This document shows, piece after piece, positions 9,682-19,648 of a stretch of 64,000 bases of DNA. The DNA is from Flavobacteriaceae bacterium MAR_2010_188 (lineage in GTDB: Bacteria; Bacteroidota; Bacteroidia; Flavobacteriales; Flavobacteriaceae). A model generated the notes under the pieces. It was not told where the DNA came from, searched no databases, and saw nothing but the letters and a program-made list of their open reading frames with translations. A program made the translations under genes and the position numbers. The stretch's first letter is position 1. Every line of letters starts with the position of its first letter. The stretch covers positions 3,753,563 to 3,817,562 of the forward strand of contig LT629302.1 of assembly GCA_900104375.1 (NCBI GenBank). The letters run 5' to 3'.

Positions 9682-12297
9682 ATGAGAAGCTTTCTGTTTT
9701 TATTTTTATTGATTTTCCCTTTTATAGGTGAAGCTCAGACCATTATAATGAGTGATGGAAGGTCTTCTCAATGCGGAGGAAAATTCTATGATGCCGGAGG
9801 ACCAAATAATGACTACGGGAACAATGTGCAGCTGACTTATACCATATGCCCAGATAATCCTGGCCAATCTTTAAGAGTGCAGTTTACACAATTTAATGTT
9901 GAAGATGGTAATGATTATCTCTATGTCTACGATGGACCAGATGCTTCGGGCAACGCAGTAGGAGGATTAACCGGAAATAATTTGCCTTCAAACATTACAG
10001 CGAGCCCTAACAATAGTTCGGGCTGTATCACCTTTGTATTTTCGGCCGATTCAACCATAGAATTATCAGGTTGGGAAGCCGACATCAGTTGTGTTACGGG
10101 CTGCCAAACCATTAATTCTCAACTCGATTCTGCTTCGCCTGCGCCAAATTCAGACGGAAACATTCAAGTCTGTGTTGGTGAAACGATTAGTCTTCAGGGT
10201 AGTGGTGTATTTGAAAACAGCGGCGCCGGCGCCACCTATCAATGGGATTTGGGAGATGGGAGAACCATCAATGGACAATCCGCCTCATTCTCTTACGATA
10301 CTCCTGGAGCATATCTGGTTAATTTAGATATTAGAGGACCAAATACCACGACAGATCCAGAAGGTTGCAAAAACACTAACCGGATTAATCAAATTATTCA
10401 AGTAGGCTCTGATCCGGATTTTACTGGTACAGAAGCCGCAGAAACGGCAATTTGCCTTGGAAATTCTACGGTGATAAATGGCGTGGTGGAAGGAGTGAAA
10501 GTTGAAGGAGAATGTACACCACCAGTAAGTGGTACAACTTTTTTACCTGATGGAACTGGAGAAACTTACTTTACTTCAATTACCGTAGATTGCTTTGATT
10601 CTGATCAGAAACTTGAAAATGTAAATCAATTAACAGAGATTTGCTTAAATATTGAACACGCCTGGGCGGATGACTTAGATATTACAATTATTTCTCCGGA
10701 TGGGAAAAGAGCTAAATTGTTTGTTAGCAGATCTTTTGATTCAGAGGTGTATTTAGGTAGTCCAAATGACCAGGACCGAGATAACCCTTGTGGTCAGACA
10801 GGACCGGGTACAGGAGCAAATTATTGTTTTACGATGGCCGCAACTAAATTGTTGAAGGATGCTTCATTTGTTACAGCAGGTTGTCCGGCTAATAATTCTA
10901 TAGCTCCAGGTAATTATTTACCCGTGGATTCTTTCGCATCTTTGATAGGAAGCCCATTAAATGGGGAATGGACGCTTTCCATAACAGATAATCTCGAACA
11001 AGATGATGGTTATCTTTTTGAGTTTAATATGGCTTTTGACCCAAATATAGTTCCGGCGGAACTTTCTTTTACCCCAACAATCTTTTCAGAATCTTGGGAT
11101 GCAGACCCAACTATCACTTCTACTTCTGGGACCAACATAACAGTGACTCCAACTGCAGTCGGTCAAAAATGCTATACTTATAGGCCAGTCGACTCTTTTG
11201 GTTGTGAATTTACCAAAGAAGTTTGTATAGATGTTTATCCCCAAGTAACTGCCACAGAACCTACACCTTATGAAATTTGTGATGTGGTAAGTTCTACTAT
11301 TGAAACTTCAATGAGCGCGGTAGATTTTGATTTAAGATTAAAAGATTCAGAAATTCTTGGGGGGCAAAATCCGTCCATTACTAAAGTCGAATATTATTTG
11401 ACATATAATGATGCAGAGCAGGCAATGAACCCATTGCCTACTATTTATACTAATACCAGTAGCCCTCAAACAATTTATGCAAGAGTAGAAAATACGGCAA
11501 ATGTGAATGCGCTTTGTTATGAAATAACCGAATTGATTTTAATTGTAAATCAAATTCCGGGAGAACTTTTGCCCGAAGAAGAAAGGATCTGTGTTGACCT
11601 CAATGGAACGGAAACTGCGATAGACCCAACTTTAGATACTGCATTATCTCCGATGAATTATACATTTGAGTGGTCCTTAGATGGGGTGGTAATACCCTTC
11701 CAGAGCAATTCTTCAATCATTGCTAATCAAGCTGGTATATATGAAGTTTTGGTCACGGATAGACTTAGTGGTTGTACTGTAACCGACACTACTAATGTAG
11801 TTGAAAGCTCTCCTCCAAATTTAACAGCGAGTTTGGTTACTGATGCTTTTGCGGATAATAATATTATTGAAGCAACCGCAACCGGATTAGGAGATTATGA
11901 ATATAGTCTTAATGATGGACCATTTCAACCAAGTGGTAGATTTCAAAGAGTACCAGCAGGTCTTAATGTAATCACCGCAAATGATATAAATGGATGTGGT
12001 ACGGCATCAGTTACGATAAGAGTGCTAAATTACCCAAGATTCTTCACGCCAAATAATGATGGTTCTAATGATACTTGGAATGTAAAGGGTATCTTAAATC
12101 AACCAACAGCTCTGATTACCATTTTCGATAGATATGGTAAACTATTAAAACAGATTAGACCTTCAGGTCAAGGTTGGGATGGAACGTTTAACGGTACCGA
12201 TTTGCCCTCTGCAGATTATTGGTTTTCAATCGAGTTTAATGAACCAGGTTCTGGAGAATCCAAAAACTTTAAAGCGCACTTCTCTTTGATAAGATAA
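9682..12297 (+). CDS. Secreted CUB/PKD/P-domain protein with type B T9SS sorting domain
   Basis: 871 residues. Signal peptide 1-18 (LIFPFIGEAQ). Residues about 20-135 form a CUB-like domain (CGGKFYDAGG, YLYVYDGPDASG, CITFVFSAD). Residues about 140-245 are PKD-like (YQWDLGDGRTINGQSASFSY). Residues about 290-460 resemble a proprotein-convertase P domain (CLNIEHAWADDLDITIISPDG, LNGEWTLSITDN). The C-terminus (about 790-871) is a gliding-motility-associated type B sorting domain: YPRFFTPNNDGSNDTWNV, ITIFDRYGKLLKQI, GWDGTFNG, DYWFSIEF. The protein is therefore predicted to cross the outer membrane by the type IX system. No protease active site is visible, so an adhesive or binding role is more likely than catalysis. 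Confidence 0.88.
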   Translation: MRSFLFLFLLIFPFIGEAQTIIMSDGRSSQCGGKFYDAGGPNNDYGNNVQLTYTICPDNPGQSLRVQFTQFNVEDGNDYLYVYDGPDASGNAVGGLTGNNLPSNITASPNNSSGCITFVFSADSTIELSGWEADISCVTGCQTINSQLDSASPAPNSDGNIQVCVGETISLQGSGVFENSGAGATYQWDLGDGRTINGQSASFSYDTPGAYLVNLDIRGPNTTTDPEGCKNTNRINQIIQVGSDPDFTGTEAAETAICLGNSTVINGVVEGVKVEGECTPPVSGTTFLPDGTGETYFTSITVDCFDSDQKLENVNQLTEICLNIEHAWADDLDITIISPDGKRAKLFVSRSFDSEVYLGSPNDQDRDNPCGQTGPGTGANYCFTMAATKLLKDASFVTAGCPANNSIAPGNYLPVDSFASLIGSPLNGEWTLSITDNLEQDDGYLFEFNMAFDPNIVPAELSFTPTIFSESWDADPTITSTSGTNITVTPTAVGQKCYTYRPVDSFGCEFTKEVCIDVYPQVTATEPTPYEICDVVSSTIETSMSAVDFDLRLKDSEILGGQNPSITKVEYYLTYNDAEQAMNPLPTIYTNTSSPQTIYARVENTANVNALCYEITELILIVNQIPGELLPEEERICVDLNGTETAIDPTLDTALSPMNYTFEWSLDGVVIPFQSNSSIIANQAGIYEVLVTDRLSGCTVTDTTNVVESSPPNLTASLVTDAFADNNIIEATATGLGDYEYSLNDGPFQPSGRFQRVPAGLNVITANDINGCGTASVTIRVLNYPRFFTPNNDGSNDTWNVKGILNQPTALITIFDRYGKLLKQIRPSGQGWDGTFNGTDLPSADYWFSIEFNEPGSGESKNFKAHFSLIR

Positions 12298-12307
12298 TAC
12301 TTTGGGA

Positions 12308-13825
12308 TTATAAAGAAAAGCCGAGAGAAAGAATAACATTCTTATTATCGGATTTTAATCTTGCAGTATCAGTTAAACCACTTTCATATAATCTCTGATT
12401 ATAGTCACGGTTGTGGTCTGTATAAGCCACGTCTAATTTGAAGTTTCCAAAATTATAGCCTAAGCCTAATGAATAGCCAGAAAGGTTTCCGTAAAAGTCT
12501 TCATTCTCATAAGGACTTTCTTCAAAACGATAACCTCCTCTAAAACTCCAAGTCTTAACTCTATACTCCGCACCAAAATTATAAGTTGCTGCAGATTTTA
12601 AGCTATTGGAAATATTATCATTCTGAGCTCTAAAAGCCGGGTCATCTGTCGGGCGAAACTCGATATTACCGTAATCTTTTCTTCCATAATCAAAACTTAT
12701 TAGCCCTTGTTCTCCGAAAACATAAGCTAAACTCGCTTTATAGCTACTTGGAGAACGCAGTCTATATTCTGGAAAAATATTTACCGTTCCTGGGTCGACT
12801 ATTTGACGAAAATCTCCAGTCTCATCGTTTACCAAAGTGGAAACATATTGTGTGGTTTCTTCAAAAATTCTAAACCATGTAGGGGAGCTATAACTTAATC
12901 CCGCTCTTAGTTCGTTGGTAAGTTTATAGATTCCTCCAATTTGAAGTGAAAATCCATTTCCAGTAGTTCTTAGATTATTTTGAAAATCTATTTCGGTAAC
13001 AAACGAACCTACGTTGTTATTTGATTCGAATAGATACGTGCTTTTTTCAAAATTTATAAAATGCGAGTTTAGATTCAATCCTACAAAAAGATTGTCGCCA
13101 AATTGAGATGCAACATTCACGCTGAATTTACCATTGTAGCCAATAGATCTATAACTGTAATTCTGATTAAAAGAACCATCACCTACATTTGAGATATATG
13201 CTGTATTTTCATCGGAATCGACTTCTGGGTCTAGGATAAAGGATTCGTAACCTAAGAAAGCCTGTTGATTTCCATAACCGTAGCTCTGTCCGATATCATT
13301 ATATGCTTCTCCGATAGTTTCTTCAGGAAACGCAGAAATCTCATCGAGTCGCTGACCTTGGGCATAACCTAAAAAGTACTGATAGATAGAATTAGTGTTT
13401 GCTCCTGCAGCACCCCAACGATTTTTAAAGTCATTAGTTTTGTCGTATGCAACACTCAGAACTAATTTTCTCCAAGGAGATTCTATATTTCCGTTAGCAA
13501 ATACAAAGGCGGCTCCAATTTGATGTATATCGAATTTTGAAGCATCATCGGTAGATTGATTATTAAAATAGCCGACTTCATTCCTTACCGTTAAATAAGA
13601 AAGCGAAATTGATGCATAACTTTTGGTAAAAACTGCGGATCCCGCCGGATTGATTCCGATTGCAGTCAAATCGCCACCCAAGGCACCAAAGGCACCACTC
13701 ATTGCGGCGAAGCGCGCTGTTCCTGTGATGTTATCGGAAGAGTAGCGCAAAGCATCATTTAAATCTTGGCCATAAAAGTTGGTCATAGACATTAAGCCTA
13801 TGACCAACAAAGAAATTTTTTTCAT
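12308..13825 (-). CDS. OmpP1/FadL/TodX-like outer-membrane transporter
   Basis: 505 residues with a signal peptide (MKKISLLVIGLMSMTNFYGQ). The N-terminal block LNDALRYSSDNITGTARFAAMSGAFGALGGDLTAIGINPAGSAVF is the FadL-family hatch signature. The remainder alternates short polar turns and aromatic strands and ends in an aliphatic beta strand (NVILSLGFSL). FadL-type barrels take up hydrophobic compounds; the substrate here is unknown. It follows the low-complexity lipoprotein gene by 27 bases on the same strand, so the two probably form an operon. Confidence 0.85.
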   Translation of the reverse strand: MKKISLLVIGLMSMTNFYGQDLNDALRYSSDNITGTARFAAMSGAFGALGGDLTAIGINPAGSAVFTKSYASISLSYLTVRNEVGYFNNQSTDDASKFDIHQIGAAFVFANGNIESPWRKLVLSVAYDKTNDFKNRWGAAGANTNSIYQYFLGYAQGQRLDEISAFPEETIGEAYNDIGQSYGYGNQQAFLGYESFILDPEVDSDENTAYISNVGDGSFNQNYSYRSIGYNGKFSVNVASQFGDNLFVGLNLNSHFINFEKSTYLFESNNNVGSFVTEIDFQNNLRTTGNGFSLQIGGIYKLTNELRAGLSYSSPTWFRIFEETTQYVSTLVNDETGDFRQIVDPGTVNIFPEYRLRSPSSYKASLAYVFGEQGLISFDYGRKDYGNIEFRPTDDPAFRAQNDNISNSLKSAATYNFGAEYRVKTWSFRGGYRFEESPYENEDFYGNLSGYSLGLGYNFGNFKLDVAYTDHNRDYNQRLYESGLTDTARLKSDNKNVILSLGFSL

Positions 13826-13852
13826 AAAAATAAATCTTAAGAATTGTCCTGA

Positions 13853-14959
13853 TTAATTATCACCTCGTCGTGATGAACTTCTCACGGGCATAGAGCTTCT
13901 TGATACTCCAGAAGACCTAGGGGTAGACCTTTGAATATTGTTGTTAGAAGACCTATTAGGAGTAGACGATCTTTGAATATTATTTGTTCTATTAGGTGTA
14001 GAAGACCTTCTTATTGTACTATCGTCTCTCGTCGGTGACGATGACCTTGTATTGGTCGAACGTCTCGGAGCAGTATTGATAGTGGGTCTAGTAGTTCGAT
14101 TTGGATTTACAGTCCTTTGACCATCGGTTGATCTAGGTCTAGTAATTATCTGAGATCTTCTTCCGTCTCTTGAGATTATCTCTCTGGAGTTGGTAGTTCT
14201 CGGTCTTCTGATAATATCATTTGAACTTCTTGTTCTAGAATTATAACGAGAAATATTTTCTCTACTTCTGTTGTTATAGTTATTGTTTATGATAGCTGCC
14301 GCAGAGCGTCTTCCGGTATTATAGGAATATGAATTTCCATAGTATCGATTGCCGTAATATCCATTTCCGTAGAAATTGTTGCCATAAAAAGGGTATCTAT
14401 TAAATCTGTTTCCCAAGAAGAAACCATTATAGCCATAACCATAACCGTAAAAGAACGGGTCATAAAAACCGAAGTTATTTCCATAAAATCCATTTCCATA
14501 AAAACCATTTCCAAAAAAGGACGGATCATAAAATCCATTGTTAAAGCCATAGAACCCTCCTCCATAAAGACCAAATCCTCCATAAAACGGACGATTATTG
14601 TAAACATTAATTTGAACTTCTGAGCCATTTTGGCCCCATCCGGCATACGCCATATTGTTGTCTTCAACGTATCCCTCTTCAGTATAATTACTTTGATAAG
14701 AATCTACATCAGTAAAAATCTCATTTTCAGGGGTATCTAGCTCGGAAGCCTTTTCATCGAAATAACTTTTATAATAACTGCTGCTATTGGCATCGGTAGT
14801 TACGCTATTTGGGGTTTCTTGGTACACAACATCGTCATTGTATATTCCGTCATTTTCATATCCCACATATTGGTAGGATCCACAAGAGGCAAAGAGAAAG
14901 GATGCGCAAAGAGCAACAATAAAACTGTAGCTTGATAGCAAGTATTTTTTAGGTATCAT
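13853..14959 (-). CDS. Low-complexity Gly/Tyr/Phe/Asn- and Arg/Ser-rich lipoprotein
   Basis: 368 residues. Signal peptide with lipobox LFASC (Cys26) predicts a lipid anchor. An acidic Tyr/Ser/Asn region (about 30-110) is followed by a repetitive Gly-Phe-Tyr-Asn segment (about 119-213) of short units such as NGFYGN and FYDPFFYG. The C-terminal third (about 215-368) is a basic Arg/Ser/Thr/Asn tail with repeats such as RSSTPNR. No folded domain is recognisable, and most of the chain should be disordered. It lies upstream of, and probably cotranscribed with, the FadL-like gene; proS is divergent. The function is unknown. Confidence 0.75.
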   Translation of the reverse strand: MIPKKYLLSSYSFIVALCASFLFASCGSYQYVGYENDGIYNDDVVYQETPNSVTTDANSSSYYKSYFDEKASELDTPENEIFTDVDSYQSNYTEEGYVEDNNMAYAGWGQNGSEVQINVYNNRPFYGGFGLYGGGFYGFNNGFYDPSFFGNGFYGNGFYGNNFGFYDPFFYGYGYGYNGFFLGNRFNRYPFYGNNFYGNGYYGNRYYGNSYSYNTGRRSAAAIINNNYNNRSRENISRYNSRTRSSNDIIRRPRTTNSREIISRDGRRSQIITRPRSTDGQRTVNPNRTTRPTINTAPRRSTNTRSSSPTRDDSTIRRSSTPNRTNNIQRSSTPNRSSNNNIQRSTPRSSGVSRSSMPVRSSSRRGDN

Positions 14960-14986
14960 ATCTTCTTTATTTATTGTTGAACATTA

Positions 14987-14994
14987 CAAAAATA
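14987..14994 (-). promoter_or_regulatory. Putative -7 element for the lipoprotein/FadL operon
   Basis: Minus-strand TATTTTTG matches TAnnTTTG and lies 27 bases upstream of the lipoprotein ATG. Confidence 0.45.
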
Positions 14995-15058
14995 GTTAGT
15001 TTTGTCGAACTATTTCTTTATTTAACATAGGTGCAATCTTTGTGCCAAAAGACTGACA

Positions 15059-16537
15059 ATGAGCAAATATCTTACTAGTAGGGCAGAGGATTATTCTAAA
15101 TGGTATAATGAACTGGTTGTGAAGGCTGATTTAGCAGAAAATTCGGCTGTTAGAGGTTGTATGGTGATAAAACCATACGGTTATGCAATCTGGGAAAGAA
15201 TGCAGGCAGAATTAGATCGAATGTTCAAAGAAACCGGTCATCAAAATGCCTATTTCCCATTATTTGTTCCAAAAAGTTTGTTCGAAGCTGAAGAAAAAAA
15301 TGCAGAAGGTTTCGCTAAGGAATGTGCAGTAGTAACCCATTATAGATTGCAAAATGATCCAGATAGACCGGGAAAATTAAGGGTTGATCCAGATGCGAAA
15401 TTAGAGGAAGAACTTATTGTAAGACCGACCAGCGAAGCTATAATCTGGAATACCTATAAAAATTGGATTCAAAGTTATCGTGATTTGCCTATTCTTATTA
15501 ATCAATGGGCAAATGTTGTACGATGGGAAATGAGAACAAGATTGTTCTTGCGTACTGCTGAATTTCTATGGCAAGAAGGACATACGGCACATGCAACTCA
15601 ACAAGAAGCAATCGAGGAAGCGTCATTGATGAATAACGTTTACGCTGAATTCGCAGAAAGCTATATGGCAATGCCAGTTATAAAAGGCGTTAAAACTGAA
15701 AGTGAAAGATTCGCGGGCGCTTTAGAAACATACTGTATTGAAGGTCTTATGCAAGACGGGAAAGCTCTACAAGCAGGGACTTCTCACTTTTTAGGACAGA
15801 ATTTCGCAAGAGCTTTTGATGTAAAATTTGCAACCAAAGAAGGTAAGCAAGAATATGTATGGGCGACCTCTTGGGGTGTTTCCACTCGACTGATGGGTGC
15901 ACTTATTATGACCCATAGTGATGACAATGGTTTAGTGCTTCCACCTAAACTAGCACCTATACAAGTGGTTATTGTACCTATTTATAGAAATGAAGAACAA
16001 CTGGAAGAGCTCACTAAAGTAGCAGAGTCACTTTCTTCTGAATTAAAGAAATCTTCAATTCGAGTAAAATTCGATAAAAACGATAATATTAGGCCAGGCG
16101 CAAAATTTGCTCAGTATGAATTACAAGGTGTTCCCCTAAGAATAGCTATCGGTCCAAAGGATTTAGAAAACGGAACGGTAGAACTCGCGAGACGCGATAC
16201 CTTATCTAAAGACATCATTTCGATTGATGAGGTTCCTTCAAAAATTCCAGAATTACTGGAAGAAATTCAAAGGAGTCTATATGATAAGGCGATTGATTTT
16301 AGAGAGAATCATACAACGGTTGTAGATTCCTTTGACGAATTCAAGAAAGTGCTTAAAAACAATCCGGGCTTTATCTCGGCACATTGGGACGGTTCCATTG
16401 AAACAGAACAAAAAATTAAGGAAATTACTAAAGCCACCATAAGATGTATTCCTCTTGATTCAAAAAAAGAAGCAGGAACTTGCGTTTTTTCTGGTAAACC
16501 GTCGCAACAACGGGTTTTATTTGCAAAGGCCTATTAA
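15059..16537 (+). CDS. proS: Prolyl-tRNA synthetase (archaeal/eukaryotic-like form)
   Basis: 492 residues. It charges tRNA-Pro. This is the shorter eukaryote/archaeon-like ProRS without the editing insertion. Class II motif 2 is [26 protein letters not shown], motif 3 is [19 protein letters not shown], and the C-terminus ends in Tyr (VLFAKAY), a hallmark of this form. The anticodon-binding domain ([13 protein letters not shown] onward) and zinc-like C-terminal domain are complete. Start ATG at 15059; no in-frame start upstream fits better. Confidence 0.96.
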   Translation: MSKYLTSRAEDYSKWYNELVVKADLAENSAVRGCMVIKPYGYAIWERMQAELDRMFKETGHQNAYFPLFVPKSLFEAEEKNAEGFAKECAVVTHYRLQNDPDRPGKLRVDPDAKLEEELIVRPTSEAIIWNTYKNWIQSYRDLPILINQWANVVRWEMRTRLFLRTAEFLWQEGHTAHATQQEAIEEASLMNNVYAEFAESYMAMPVIKGVKTESERFAGALETYCIEGLMQDGKALQAGTSHFLGQNFARAFDVKFATKEGKQEYVWATSWGVSTRLMGALIMTHSDDNGLVLPPKLAPIQVVIVPIYRNEEQLEELTKVAESLSSELKKSSIRVKFDKNDNIRPGAKFAQYELQGVPLRIAIGPKDLENGTVELARRDTLSKDIISIDEVPSKIPELLEEIQRSLYDKAIDFRENHTTVVDSFDEFKKVLKNNPGFISAHWDGSIETEQKIKEITKATIRCIPLDSKKEAGTCVFSGKPSQQRVLFAKAY

Positions 16538-16563
16538 TTTTTTCAAAATATTTATTCATGTAG

Positions 16564-16593
16564 TTGCACCATTTAAAAATAGTTGTATTTTTG
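16564..16593 (+). promoter_or_regulatory. Promoter of tRNA-Glu / rpsT
   Basis: TTG at 16564-16566, a 19-base spacer and TATTTTTG at 16586-16593 match the Bacteroidota consensus closely. Expected start of transcription is about 16600, some 70 bases before the tRNA. Confidence 0.7.
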
Positions 16594-16670
16594 CATCCGC
16601 AATGAAGAATTGTGGGTTCGTTTAAAAAATCGATAAAAGATGTTTTTTTCGATTTTAGAAAAACCAAATT

Positions 16671-16742
16671 GGCCCGTTCGTCTATCGGCTAGGACGCCAG
16701 GTTTTCATCCTGGTAAGAGGGGTTCGACTCCCCTACGGGCTA
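16671..16742 (+). tRNA. tRNA-Glu (UUC)
   Basis: 72 bases form a full cloverleaf: acceptor GGCCCGT/ACGGGCT, D arm around TATCGGCTAGGA, anticodon stem CCAGG/CCTGG with loop TTTTCAT (anticodon TTC at 16704-16706), T arm with GGTTCGACTCC, discriminator A. The 3' CCA is not encoded. One position-1 G-U pair is tolerated. Confidence 0.96.
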
Positions 16743-16766
16743 CAAGTTTAAAAGATAAAACTAAAA

Positions 16767-17018
16767 ATGGCAAATCATAAGTCAGCATTAAAGAGAATTA
16801 GAAGTAACGAAACTAAGAGGGTGGTAAATAGATATCACCATAGGACGACTCGTAATGCTATAAAAAAATTACGTGAATTAGAAGCATCTAAAGAAGCAAG
16901 TGAATTTCTTCCTAAGGTGGTTTCAATGATAGATAAGTTGGCTAAGAAAAATATCATCCATGATAATAAAGCGGCTAACCTTAAGTCTCAATTGATGAAG
17001 CACGTTAACGCGATGTAA
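16767..17018 (+). CDS. rpsT: 30S ribosomal protein S20
   Basis: 83 residues, highly basic. MANHKSALKRIRSNETKR is the family start, and LAKKNIIHDNKAANLKSQLM the conserved C-terminal helix. S20 binds the 5' domain of 16S rRNA. It starts 24 bases after tRNA-Glu and is probably cotranscribed with it. Confidence 0.97.
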   Translation: MANHKSALKRIRSNETKRVVNRYHHRTTRNAIKKLRELEASKEASEFLPKVVSMIDKLAKKNIIHDNKAANLKSQLMKHVNAM

Positions 17019-17037
17019 TATTCAATCTAAAGAATTA

Positions 17038-17070
17038 AAAAAAAGCTTTCTGAAAAGAAGGCTTTTTTTG
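17038..17070 (+). terminator. Terminator after rpsT
   Basis: An A-run followed by AGCTTTCT ... AGAAGGCT stem and seven T, 20 bases after the rpsT stop. One G-T pair is in the stem. Confidence 0.65.
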
Positions 17071-17100
17071 TTTAAGAATATTTAGTCCGAAGACTGAAAA

Positions 17101-17134
17101 TAAAAAAAGACCATTTATTAAATGGTCTTTTTGT
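17101..17134. terminator. Bidirectional terminator between rpsT and rho
   Basis: A perfect AAAGACCATTT/AAATGGTCTTT hairpin with loop ATTA has A and T runs on either side. It ends about 20 bases from the rho stop, so it most likely terminates rho and is a back-up for rpsT. Confidence 0.8.
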
Positions 17135-17154
17135 GTATAGTAAAATGTTCTTAT

Positions 17155-18960
17155 CTATCCGTTCATAGAGATAAGAAACTCTTCGTTATTTTTAGTTTGC
17201 TTAAAGCGTTGGTTAATGAATTCCATAGCTTCAACAGGATTCATATCTGCAAGGTATTTTCTCATCACCCACATTCTCTGTATCGTAGTTTCATCCAATA
17301 ATAGATCGTCACGTCTTGTACTAGAAGAGGTAAGATCGATTGCTGGGAATATTCTTCTGTTAGATATTTTTCTATCCAATTGAAGTTCCATGTTACCAGT
17401 ACCTTTAAATTCTTCAAAGATAACCTCGTCCATTTTAGATCCTGTTTCAGTCAGGGCCGTTGCGATGATGGTTAAAGAACCACCGTTCTCAATGTTCCTA
17501 GCCGCACCGAAAAAACGTTTTGGTTTGTGAAGCGCATTTGCATCTACGCCACCCGAAAGTATTTTACCCGAAGCTGGTTGCACAGTATTGTAAGCTCTTG
17601 CAAGACGTGTAATCGAATCTAAAAGGATAACCACATCATGGCCACATTCCACCAATCTCTTAGCTTTCTCTAAAACGATATTTGCAATCTTAACGTGCTC
17701 ATGAGCTTCCTTATCAAAAGTTGAAGCAATAACTTCTCCTCTTACGTGTCTTTGCATATCGGTAACCTCTTCTGGTCTTTCATCGATTAGCAAAATCATT
17801 TGGTAAACTTCTGGATGGTTGGCCGCAATTGCGTTTGCAACATCCTTTAAAAGCATGGTCTTACCAGTTTTAGGTTGTGAAACAATCATTCCACGTTGTC
17901 CTTTTCCGATAGGAGAGAACAAATCCATAATCCTTGTAGATATAGTGCTTTGTTTTTCGGCAATGTTGAATTTCTCTTGCGGAAATAAAGGCGTAAGATG
18001 TTCAAAAGAAACACGATCTCTAACCACTTCTGGCTTTTGCCCGTTTATCTTGCTCACCTTAATTAAAGGAAAATATTTTTCTCCTTCTTTCGGTGGTCGC
18101 ACATGTCCTAAAACGGTATCACCGGTTTTAAGACCGAACAATCGAATCTGTGATTGGGAAACATAAATATCATCTGGAGAAGAAAGGTAATTGTAATCAG
18201 ATGATCTTAAGAAACCGTATCCATCTTGCATTATATCCAATACACCTTCACTCTGAATTATTGCATCAAATTCAAAATCTGGCTCGCGGTATCTATTTCT
18301 AGTGTCTTTGTTTCCGTTATTCTTGGAGCGGTTGTCATTAGAACGGTTGTCATTAGAACGATTATTATCGTTAGACCTGTTAGCATCACTTCTATTACCG
18401 TCGTTAGATCTATTGCTGTCCCTACTATCGCTTCTATTACCGTCGTTAGACCTATTATTGTCCCTGTTATCGTTTCTATTACCGTCGTTAGACCGGTTAG
18501 AATTATCGCTAGAGCGATTATTGTTTCTGCTGTCCTTGTCGTTACTAGATCTGTTATTCTGATCTTTGGAAGAATTTCTGTTCCCGTCACTTTGGTCTTT
18601 CTTGTCGTTAGACCTAGGATTAGGCTTAGATTTTGGATTATCCTTCTTAGGACTTCTGGTATCTCTTTCCTTTACAAGAGGTTTGCTGTCTGCAGCAATT
18701 TTTTCTTTCTTTTGAGGCTTATTTGCCTTTGTTTCCTCTTTTTTTGAATCGACCTTATCTTCGGCCTTTTTCTCAGTAGCAGTTGTTGTTTCTGCAACCA
18801 TTGTTTTTTTAACTGCTTCTGGGTTGGCAGCTTGGTAATCTAAAATCTGATAAACCAGATCTAATTTTTTTAATGTGCGGTATTTTGGGACATTAAGTTT
18901 TTTAGCTAATTCCTGTAGTTCAGGCAGCTTTTGTTCCTTTAATTGAGAAATTTCAAACAT
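17155..18960 (-). CDS. rho: Transcription termination factor Rho with disordered N-terminal insert
   Basis: 601 residues versus about 420 in E. coli. Rho is the hexameric RNA helicase that terminates transcripts. Residues 1-45 are the Rho_N helical domain ([18 protein letters not shown]). About 55-228 is a charged low-complexity insert: Lys/Glu-rich first, then Asn/Arg/Ser/Asp repeats. The RNA-binding cold-shock-like domain follows (about 238-310: [15 protein letters not shown]). The ATPase domain has P-loop [10 protein letters not shown] near 361-370, Walker [17 protein letters not shown], and the Q/R loops. Such inserts are a known feature of Bacteroidota Rho; in Bacteroides one is reported to promote condensate formation, and a similar role here is inference. 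Confidence 0.97.
   Translation of the reverse strand: MFEISQLKEQKLPELQELAKKLNVPKYRTLKKLDLVYQILDYQAANPEAVKKTMVAETTTATEKKAEDKVDSKKEETKANKPQKKEKIAADSKPLVKERDTRSPKKDNPKSKPNPRSNDKKDQSDGNRNSSKDQNNRSSNDKDSRNNNRSSDNSNRSNDGNRNDNRDNNRSNDGNRSDSRDSNRSNDGNRSDANRSNDNNRSNDNRSNDNRSKNNGNKDTRNRYREPDFEFDAIIQSEGVLDIMQDGYGFLRSSDYNYLSSPDDIYVSQSQIRLFGLKTGDTVLGHVRPPKEGEKYFPLIKVSKINGQKPEVVRDRVSFEHLTPLFPQEKFNIAEKQSTISTRIMDLFSPIGKGQRGMIVSQPKTGKTMLLKDVANAIAANHPEVYQMILLIDERPEEVTDMQRHVRGEVIASTFDKEAHEHVKIANIVLEKAKRLVECGHDVVILLDSITRLARAYNTVQPASGKILSGGVDANALHKPKRFFGAARNIENGGSLTIIATALTETGSKMDEVIFEEFKGTGNMELQLDRKISNRRIFPAIDLTSSSTRRDDLLLDETTIQRMWVMRKYLADMNPVEAMEFINQRFKQTKNNEEFLISMNG
18316..18582 (-). repeat. Degenerate repeats encoding the Asn/Arg/Ser/Asp insert of Rho
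   Basis: Codons for residues about 127-215 of Rho form imperfect tandem units related to [10 protein letters not shown]. At DNA level the plus strand repeatedly shows ACCGTCGTTAGA-like blocks separated by TTATTG/TTATCG stretches. The repeats are in frame, so copy-number change would alter insert length without breaking the gene. Confidence 0.8.
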
Positions 18961-19151
18961 GTATGTGTATTGTACAGTTATATTGTTTAACTACGGTTGA
19001 TTTGTTTCTAACTTTTCTGGTAAATGAAATAAGTGGGAAAAACTTGAAATAAACCTTGAAGATCGATGACCGGGAATTCGCGGAAGCCTTAATCATCATT
19101 GCAATAATACAATTTTATTTTAAAAATCAATATTTTTTTAAAAGAAACTAG

Positions 19152-19159
19152 TAGTTTTG
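19152..19159 (+). promoter_or_regulatory. Putative -7 element of the DUF4293 gene
   Basis: TAGTTTTG matches TAnnTTTG, 22 bases upstream of the ATG. No matching -33 element is seen. Confidence 0.45.
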
Positions 19160-19181
19160 TCGCTCAATTGAAGAAAAATTA

Positions 19182-19592
19182 ATGTTACAACGCATACAAA
19201 CCGTGTATTTGCTTCTAGCCGCTTTGGTTTCCGGAGGTTTGATATTTGTTTTTTACCTATATACAAATTCACAAAATGAGCCGGTTTACGCTCAGGATAA
19301 TTTACTTTATTTAGGACTGTTTTTAGGTTCAGCTTTATTATCTTTAATTTCTATTTTTAGTTATAAAAGCAGAAAATCCCAATTTATGTTGGGACGACTC
19401 AATATAATATTAAACTTTATTTTATTAGGATTATTTGTTTATCGATCACTAAATCTATCTGGAGAGATGTTAGTCTCAGAGAAAGGTATTGGGATTCTGA
19501 TTCCTATTGTTTCTATCGTGTTTTTGGTCTTAGCCAATAAGGCCATAAAGAAGGATGAAGATCTTGTAAAATCTGTGGACCGATTGAGATAA
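19182..19592 (+). CDS. DUF4293 integral membrane protein
   Basis: 136 residues starting MLQRIQTVYLLLAALVS, the characteristic start of DUF4293. Four hydrophobic segments are visible (about 8-27, 45-64, 72-90, 103-122), with a charged C-terminus. It is a Bacteroidota family of unknown function that commonly lies beside rho, as here (divergent). A terminator follows. Confidence 0.85.
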   Translation: MLQRIQTVYLLLAALVSGGLIFVFYLYTNSQNEPVYAQDNLLYLGLFLGSALLSLISIFSYKSRKSQFMLGRLNIILNFILLGLFVYRSLNLSGEMLVSEKGIGILIPIVSIVFLVLANKAIKKDEDLVKSVDRLR

Positions 19593-19620
19593 ACCTTTTA
19601 ACTTAGTTGATTACGTGCGT

Positions 19621-19648
19621 AACCCAGGGTGAAGACCTTGGGTTTTTT
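19621..19648. terminator. Terminator between DUF4293 and phosphoesterase genes
   Basis: ACCCAGGG/CCTTGGGT stem with loop TGAAGA and a following T6. It ends at the stop codon of the minus-strand phosphoesterase gene. Confidence 0.75.

Noticed and set aside
18226..18747. 173-codon ORF opposite rho
   Set aside because: Low-complexity Val/Ile/Arg translation is simply the complement of the Rho insert repeats.
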